Shown: piece after piece, positions 6,589 to 11,118 of the stretch
Numbering within the stretch: position 1 is the first letter of the stretch
Layout of the letters: every line of letters begins with the position of its first letter
Assembly (NCBI GenBank): GCA_021162305.1
Contig: JAGGYX010000075.1
Location: 1 to 11,118, forward strand
Origin: Thermoplasmata archaeon
Lineage (GTDB): Archaea; Thermoplasmatota; E2; UBA202; JdFR-43
Reading direction: 5' to 3'
Length of the DNA stretch: 11,118 nucleotides
Made by a program: the position numbers and the translations under genes
Notes under the pieces: generated by a model
What the model saw: the letters and a program-made list of their open reading frames with translations, nothing else
What the model was told of the DNA's origin: nothing
Database searches by the model: none

Positions 6589-8937
6589 ATGAAAAATGGA
6601 TTATCAATAATGAGGTATTTCGCAATTATAGTTGCAATTGCGGTGCTTGCTATACCTTTTCATGGAAATACAAAAGAAGGAGACGACTGGCTTATCCATG
6701 CAAGGATAACAACTCCATATGGATATAATACTACATGGGAAGAGGGTTTGGCAAGGGCAGTAAAAAATGGAGCAAATGTTATTCTTGACTGGGCTGAATT
6801 TAGCGATACATATCAAGGCAGAATATTGCATTTCCATGAAAGCCTGCAGCAATTTAGACAGCGTGTGGAATATGTTCATTCTCATTATCCCAGCATCAAA
6901 TACATGGTTTATTTTGCCCCCTTAGAAATGCAAACATATGATAGCGACATGAACATGGATGGAAAAGATGACGATGGCAAGGAAAGCACATATACAGACC
7001 ATCCAGAATGGCTTCAGGTGGGTATAGATGGAAGAAAAGCTGTTTTCTATGGCTGCATGCCCGGAATGCCTTTCTGGGTTGGTGAGCATGATGAAGATGT
7101 GTGGCTCAGCCCGAGCAATATGGATTATAAAAAAATCATACTCAATGAGGCAAAAGAAATTGCTTCTGCTGGCGTAGACGCCATATGGTTTGATGTTCCT
7201 CATTTATGCTTTGATTTTGGCGATGCATGGCAGAATCAATGGAGCAGCGTTGACAATGCAAGCAGGGCAGCTTTTCATAACGACACTGGCTTGATGCTGC
7301 CCGCGCCGCCCATTCAGCCAGACTGGAGTGATGAGGCGTGGCTAAAATTTGTGGAATGGCGTTATGAGCAAATTTTGGATTTTGTAAGAGATTTTTATAA
7401 TGCAATGAAAGCAGCAAATCCAGATTGCAAGCTCATTATAGAAACATCATCAGATGGAAGCGTTCATACAACGCAAGTTGCTTCAGACATCGTAAGAATG
7501 CCCTATGTATGCGATGCAATAGCTCATGAATATACTGGGCCATTTCACGAGATTCAATACTATGCATGGCTTAATATGCTTGCCACGTTGAAGCAATGGC
7601 ATGATTTTGATTTGCAAGCAGGAAAAAATGCTTCATGGCTTCTTTCTTATGTTAAAGAGGGCAAAGTAGATTTGGCTCGATTCCATGCTTCTTTGGTTAT
7701 AACAATGGGCTTCAATTATTATACTTCTGGTAACATAGGAATGGCTGGGATAGTTGATGAGCAATTTATGCATGATTTTTTTGAATGGCTCAGCAGCCAC
7801 GATAGCTACTTCTATGGATGGAATAATGATGCTAGCGTAGCTGTTGTGTATTCTCGTTATACTTTAGATTATCTTGATAGAGGAAGTTGGGAAGGATATG
7901 CATATCATGATGGCATCAAGGGAATTTTAATGATGCTTTTGGAATCAAACATACCTTTTGAAGTTATAACAGAGAATGATTTGCACAATCTTTCAAAATA
8001 TAAATTAGTCATTCTTCCAGACTTTGCATGCATGGATGAAAATGATGCAGAGAAAATTAAGGAATATGTCGCTAATGGAGGAAAAATTATTGCAATAAAT
8101 GAAACCTCGCTATACACAAAATATGGGGCAAAAAGGAATAATTTTCTCCTTAAAGATGTATTTGGCGTCGATTTGAATAATGCAGAGGAGGGAAAAATAT
8201 ATGAAAATATCTATGGCGAGGGAAAAGCAATTTTTACAATCACGCCCATAGCCAGATATTATTACTGGGCGGCGCAGCCATGGAGCAGCATCAGTTACCA
8301 AAAAGAGGCAGAGAAGCTAAGAGCTAACTTTCTAAAAATGATTGAAAAAGCAAATGCTTCATTGCCATTCAGCATTAAAGGAAATGCTATTGTAATTCCT
8401 TATGAAAAAGGCAGCCAGAAAATGTTTCGCATTTTAAATTTTGATGGCATAAGATATGGAAATGCTGTTCCATCTCCGCAGAATGTGAAGATAAAAATAA
8501 AAGGAAATGTAAGCAATGTAAAATTGCTTGATTTTATGGGAGAATGGAGGAACATAGATGTAGAGAAAAATGAAAATGAAAGTATAATAAGCTTCACACT
8601 TTATACTCAGGCAACCCTGCTTTATTCATTAAACGAAAGTAAGTTATATGTGACCATAACAAAGCCAAGAGAAGGAATACTTTACTTTATGGACAGGGAA
8701 ATAATGCCCATTGCATCTGATAAAGCTGTTATAATAGGAAGAATAACTGTTGAAGCAGAAACAAACGGGAATAAAGTGGAATTTTATGTAAATGATGAGC
8801 TTAGATATGAGGATGATACCTCGCCTTATCAATGGACATGGAATGAAACAGCCATGGGAAAGCATGAAATAAAAGTTGTTGCATATGGCAGAGGAAAAGC
8901 TGAAGATAGATTAGATATAATGATTTTCAATTTATAG
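6589..8937 (+). CDS. Exported glycoside-hydrolase-like protein with beta-galactosidase trimerisation-like and Ig-like domains
   Basis: This 782-residue protein begins with a hydrophobic export segment (residues about 9-24), so it is secreted or membrane-tethered by its N-terminus. Residues about 33-400 look like a (beta/alpha)8 glycosidase barrel (GANVILDWAEF at 61-71, GVDAIWFDVPH at 195-205, LIIETSSDG at 282-290, AHEYTGP at 312-318). Asp202 and Glu285 are candidate catalytic acids but are unproven. Residues 118-130 form an Asp-rich calcium-loop-like insertion. Residues about 412-530 resemble the GATase-like trimerisation domain of GH42 beta-galactosidases (ESNIPFEVI, KYKLVILPDF, YVANGGKIIAI). 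A beta domain follows, then a C-terminal Ig-like module (686-782). The substrate cannot be named. The start could be ATG 6589 or ATG 6610, which still keeps the hydrophobic segment; neither has a good ribosome site. The stop is 2 bp before the next gene, indicating an operon. Confidence 0.8.
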   Translation: MKNGLSIMRYFAIIVAIAVLAIPFHGNTKEGDDWLIHARITTPYGYNTTWEEGLARAVKNGANVILDWAEFSDTYQGRILHFHESLQQFRQRVEYVHSHYPSIKYMVYFAPLEMQTYDSDMNMDGKDDDGKESTYTDHPEWLQVGIDGRKAVFYGCMPGMPFWVGEHDEDVWLSPSNMDYKKIILNEAKEIASAGVDAIWFDVPHLCFDFGDAWQNQWSSVDNASRAAFHNDTGLMLPAPPIQPDWSDEAWLKFVEWRYEQILDFVRDFYNAMKAANPDCKLIIETSSDGSVHTTQVASDIVRMPYVCDAIAHEYTGPFHEIQYYAWLNMLATLKQWHDFDLQAGKNASWLLSYVKEGKVDLARFHASLVITMGFNYYTSGNIGMAGIVDEQFMHDFFEWLSSHDSYFYGWNNDASVAVVYSRYTLDYLDRGSWEGYAYHDGIKGILMMLLESNIPFEVITENDLHNLSKYKLVILPDFACMDENDAEKIKEYVANGGKIIAINETSLYTKYGAKRNNFLLKDVFGVDLNNAEEGKIYENIYGEGKAIFTITPIARYYYWAAQPWSSISYQKEAEKLRANFLKMIEKANASLPFSIKGNAIVIPYEKGSQKMFRILNFDGIRYGNAVPSPQNVKIKIKGNVSNVKLLDFMGEWRNIDVEKNENESIISFTLYTQATLLYSLNESKLYVTITKPREGILYFMDREIMPIASDKAVIIGRITVEAETNGNKVEFYVNDELRYEDDTSPYQWTWNETAMGKHEIKVVAYGRGKAEDRLDIMIFNL
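6940..6978 (+). other. Asp/Asn-rich calcium-loop-like insertion in the glycosidase barrel
   Basis: Residues 118-130 of the upstream glycosidase-like protein read DSDMNMDGKDDDG. They follow the DxDxNxDG spacing of calcium-binding loops found in dockerins, thrombospondin type 3 repeats and EF hands. It is a single copy with no paired helix visible, so it is a structural Ca site at best. Confidence 0.5.
8644..8934 (+). repeat. C-terminal Ig-like module, copy 1
   Basis: This stretch encodes the last 97 residues of the first glycosidase-like protein. The key pattern is ITKPREG-LYFMDREIMP, then IIGRITVEAE, KVEFYVNDE, PYQWTWNE and GKHEIKVVAYG. A close copy closes the second gene at 10787-11074, about half identical by eye, with short identical DNA stretches such as TAAAGTGGAATTTTATGT. 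It is a Big-type Ig fold, probably for substrate or surface binding. Confidence 0.8.
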
Positions 8938-8939
8938 TC

Positions 8940-9191
8940 ATGAAAAGCATTGCGATTGCAATCGCTTTCGTCCTTCCTTTCTCAAATTTGGCTAACTTGA
9001 TGGATGATAACAACGCTAATTTTCCGTATGCAATGGAAAACACAGAAAACATTTCAAAAGCCATTGTTTATATTCTTCCATATGAAAAATGCAGCGATTA
9101 TTGGGCGAGCGTGTATGGAGATAGGATTTACTATTATGTTTATGGAAATGTTACGGAAGATAGGACAGCGATAGAAAAGATTTTGAAGTAA
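8940..9191 (+). CDS. N-terminal fragment of a split exported glycosidase-like protein
   Basis: This 83-codon frame starts 2 bp after the preceding stop. It opens with a hydrophobic export signal (MKSIAIAIAFVLPFSNLA), then IVYILPYEK and YYYVYGNVTEDRTAIEK before an early TAA. The next large frame, offset by -1, is open from 9164 and its first 32 codons read as good protein (VIRKVYDAVIIVIPADD) with no ATG, GTG or TTG before 9260. The simplest reading is that this fragment and the 605-codon frame are one gene of about 712 residues broken by loss of one base, most simply in the AAAA run at 9175-9178 or the TTTT run at 9181-9184. Whether this is a real mutation, a sequencing error or recoding cannot be told here. 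No ribosome site is obvious; translation is probably coupled to the upstream gene. Confidence 0.75.
   Translation: MKSIAIAIAFVLPFSNLANLMDDNNANFPYAMENTENISKAIVYILPYEKCSDYWASVYGDRIYYYVYGNVTEDRTAIEKILK
9164..9191 (+). other. Apparent -1 frameshift junction
   Basis: The two frames overlap between the TAG that closes the downstream frame (9161-9163) and the TAA that closes the upstream one (9189-9191). Adding one A to the run at 9175-9178 gives a continuous reading of TAIEK followed by DFEVIRKVYDAV. No canonical X-XXY-YYZ slippery heptamer is present in the upstream frame, so an indel is favoured over programmed shifting. Confidence 0.7.
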
Positions 9192-9259
9192 TAAGAAAAG
9201 TTTATGATGCTGTTATAATTGTAATACCTGCCGATGATACCAAACTATATTTTCAGAAT

Positions 9260-11077
9260 ATGAAAGTAATGGATGAAATAGCTTCAGAGAAAAATTTAGG
9301 GATTATATATGCAATATTTCCGAAAGAAAAATATGGGGAGGAAGATAGTTACATTGAAAATGGAAGCAAAATGCATGCTTTATTGTTGCGTGTCAAGGAA
9401 TTTCTTTCTTCATTGAATGCAACATATAAAATTGCAGTATGGTATGGATGGACATATAGGTGTGATGCCAAAGACATTGTCAATTTTTATGATACCCTGC
9501 CATCCAGCCTAAAAAGCATGTATGCAGTATGGCTTGATGAGGAGTATGCAGACAAAGTTAAAGATATTTATCTTTATGGCATGCCCCACGATATTCTGTT
9601 TATAACTGAGGCATATGACAAGGAGGAGATAGCAAGGTATTCTTGCTTGTATTATAATCAAATGCTTGTTACTGGATATGAGGGCGCTTCCAGCTGGCGA
9701 GAATGGAAAGAAAATATTGAGGAAATGCTTTCTGTATGTAAATGCAGCAAGATCGGAATATGGATATTTTATGATATCGGCGATGGCGCAGGCGAGGAAT
9801 ATGCAGCGTTTATAGACGGAAAACTCGTAAATTTCAATTTCAGTTACAGCATTCCATTTCAGAAGGGCTTTTCATATGCAGCATGGTGGAATGATATTTA
9901 TTTAAGCCAGGATTCTGATGCATCTCTAAAAAATTTACACGAAACAGGAACAGAATATGTTTCTTTAATAACGACTTGGTATCAAAATGATGAGGGCTCG
10001 ACACAGATTATGCCAGATAGAAATGCGACGCCAAGCGATGAATCGATAATACATGCCATAAAAACAATTCATTCGCTGGGCATGAAAGTCATGTTGAAGC
10101 CACATGTTGATTTGTATAATGAAAAATGGCGCGGCGAGATATACTTTCAAAATGAACAACAATGGCGGGCATGGTTCAAAAGCTATAAAAATTTCATATG
10201 CCATTATGCACGGCTGGCGGAGCAGCATGGCGTCGAGATATTCAGCGTGGGTTGCGAGCTCGTGAAAACCACGCAAAGGGAAGAATGGTTTGATGTGATA
10301 GAAGCGATAAGAGAGAATTTTTCTGGCTTGCTAACCTATGCTTCCAACTGGGACAACTATGGCAACGTTTCTTTCTGGAATGCTCTCGATTTTGTAGGGA
10401 TAGATGCGTATTTTCCTTTAACAAATAAAAATAATCCGAGCATGGATGAACTAATGAATGCATGGAAGAGATGGAAGCATGGTATAGAAGAAGTTCATAA
10501 TGCAACGGACAAGCCAATCATTTTCACAGAAATTGGCTATAGAAGCATAGATGGCTGCAACCGCGACCCTTGGAATTGGCAAAGGCATGGCAAAATAGAT
10601 TTGCAAGAGCAGGCAGATTGCTATGAGGCAGCATTTAGAACATTTTGGCATGAGCCGTGGTTCTATGGCTTTTACTGGTGGATGTGGTATCCAAATACAA
10701 GTATTGGAGGAAAAGATGATGATAGCTATACTCCTTACAAAAAACCAGCGGAAAAGATATTGAAAAGATATTATCTCGGAATCAATTTAAGTGTAGAAAT
10801 AGAAAAGCCAAGAATGGGCTATCTATATATTTTTGACAGAAAAATAATGCACATAGGAAAAACAATTGCAATAGGAAAAATAACAGTAGAAGTGAATGCA
10901 AAAAATGCAACTAAAGTGGAATTTTATGTTGATAATGTTTTGAAAGAAGTTGATGAATCATTGCCATATGAATGGCTATGGGACGAATTTTCCTTTGGAC
11001 GACATGAGATAAAAGTTGTTGCATATAAAAATGAAAGAACAGCAGAAGATTCTGTGCATGTGTTTAAAATTTTTTAA
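9260..11077 (+). CDS. GH113-like glycoside hydrolase with N-terminal barrel-like domain and C-terminal Ig-like module (body of split gene)
   Basis: 605 codons follow the first ATG, but coding very probably begins in the frame at 8940 through a frameshift, which supplies the export signal missing here. Residues 1 to about 190 alternate strands and helices like half or more of a TIM barrel (IIYAIFP, KIAVWYGW, YAVWLDEEY, ILFITEAY, IGIWIFYDIGDG); I recognise no family. Residues about 200-505 resemble GH113 endo-beta-mannanases: QKGFSYAAWW (201-210), VMLKPHVDL (277-285), SVGCELVKT with putative acid/base Glu333, FVGIDAYFPLT, and FTEIGYRS with putative nucleophile Glu424, then WWMWYP. The likely substrate is a beta-linked polysaccharide such as mannan, an inference from the family. 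Residues 510-605 are the Ig-like module shared with the upstream gene. No C-terminal anchor is visible. Confidence 0.82.
   Translation: MKVMDEIASEKNLGIIYAIFPKEKYGEEDSYIENGSKMHALLLRVKEFLSSLNATYKIAVWYGWTYRCDAKDIVNFYDTLPSSLKSMYAVWLDEEYADKVKDIYLYGMPHDILFITEAYDKEEIARYSCLYYNQMLVTGYEGASSWREWKENIEEMLSVCKCSKIGIWIFYDIGDGAGEEYAAFIDGKLVNFNFSYSIPFQKGFSYAAWWNDIYLSQDSDASLKNLHETGTEYVSLITTWYQNDEGSTQIMPDRNATPSDESIIHAIKTIHSLGMKVMLKPHVDLYNEKWRGEIYFQNEQQWRAWFKSYKNFICHYARLAEQHGVEIFSVGCELVKTTQREEWFDVIEAIRENFSGLLTYASNWDNYGNVSFWNALDFVGIDAYFPLTNKNNPSMDELMNAWKRWKHGIEEVHNATDKPIIFTEIGYRSIDGCNRDPWNWQRHGKIDLQEQADCYEAAFRTFWHEPWFYGFYWWMWYPNTSIGGKDDDSYTPYKKPAEKILKRYYLGINLSVEIEKPRMGYLYIFDRKIMHIGKTIAIGKITVEVNAKNATKVEFYVDNVLKEVDESLPYEWLWDEFSFGRHEIKVVAYKNERTAEDSVHVFKIF
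10787..11074 (+). repeat. C-terminal Ig-like module, copy 2
   Basis: This is the second copy of the module, encoding the last 96 residues of the GH113-like protein: IEKPRMGYLYIFDRKIM, AIGKITVEVN, KVEFYVDN, PYEWLWDEF, GRHEIKVVAYKN and AEDSVHVF. It differs from copy 1 by a 2-residue deletion after IMHI and ends at the same structural point. No homologous stretch is seen elsewhere in the window. Confidence 0.8.
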
Positions 11078-11118
11078 ATCTTAAATTGACAGCTTCTTAT
11101 GCAGATGGAGCATATGAC

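Noticed and set aside
6525..6728. Plus-strand frame of 67 codons upstream of the first glycosidase
   Set aside because: It overlaps the start and signal region of the real gene in another frame, and its Cys/Lys/Arg-rich translation looks like shadow sequence.
9170..9191. Programmed -1 ribosomal frameshift site joining the 8940 and 9260 frames
   Set aside because: The short A4 and T4 runs do not form a canonical slippery heptamer in the upstream frame, and I see no strong downstream stem. A missing base explains the data more simply. It is kept as a minor alternative.
11078..11118. Start of another gene at the window end
   Set aside because: Only 41 bases remain after the last stop, with no convincing start, terminator or RNA structure.

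Overview
The window looks like a chromosomal segment of an uncultivated, anaerobic, heterotrophic archaeon, most likely of the Thermoplasmata/Euryarchaeota side. This rests on a low-GC genome with TATA-like boxes about 25 bp ahead of genes and tRNAs, an archaeal four-subunit pyruvate:ferredoxin oxidoreductase, an archaeal AbrB/RelE toxin-antitoxin pair, and secreted beta-helix and glycosidase-like proteins with a C-terminal Ig-like module. The lineage is an inference from gene style; no rRNA is present.

Layout. (1) 1-1152, + strand: the 3' part of a right-handed beta-helix surface protein, cut by the window edge. (2) 4065-1153, - strand: a compact porG-porD-porA-porB operon whose three internal junctions are all ATGA-type stop/start overlaps. 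It converges on the beta-helix gene with no base between the two stop codons. (3) 4179-4251, + strand: tRNA-Val(UAC), divergent from porG. (4) 5640-4303, - strand: an orphan cobalamin-binding radical SAM enzyme with a TATA box just upstream, probably leaderless. (5) 6227-5716, - strand: an AbrB/MazE-type antitoxin overlapping a RelE-type toxin, with a 16-bp inverted repeat at the predicted transcription start. (6) 6512-6324, - strand: tRNA-Lys(UUU) and tRNA-Thr(UGU). (7) 6589-11077, + strand: two closely linked genes for exported glycoside-hydrolase-like proteins. Both end in the same roughly 96-residue Ig-like module. The second gene appears to be split by a one-base frameshift near 9164-9191.

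How the parts fit. The exported proteins suggest degradation of, or attachment to, extracellular polysaccharide: a beta-galactosidase-trimerisation-like enzyme, a GH113-like mannanase-type enzyme and a beta-helix protein. Por would then oxidise pyruvate to acetyl-CoA with ferredoxin as acceptor, the usual route in anaerobic peptide or sugar fermenters. The radical SAM protein and the toxin-antitoxin pair are unrelated accessory genes around a tRNA cluster.

No CRISPR array, insertion sequence, rRNA or phage gene is visible. The candidates most worth follow-up are the two-glycosidase secretion locus with its shared C-terminal module, the apparent frameshift, and the orphan B12 radical SAM enzyme.
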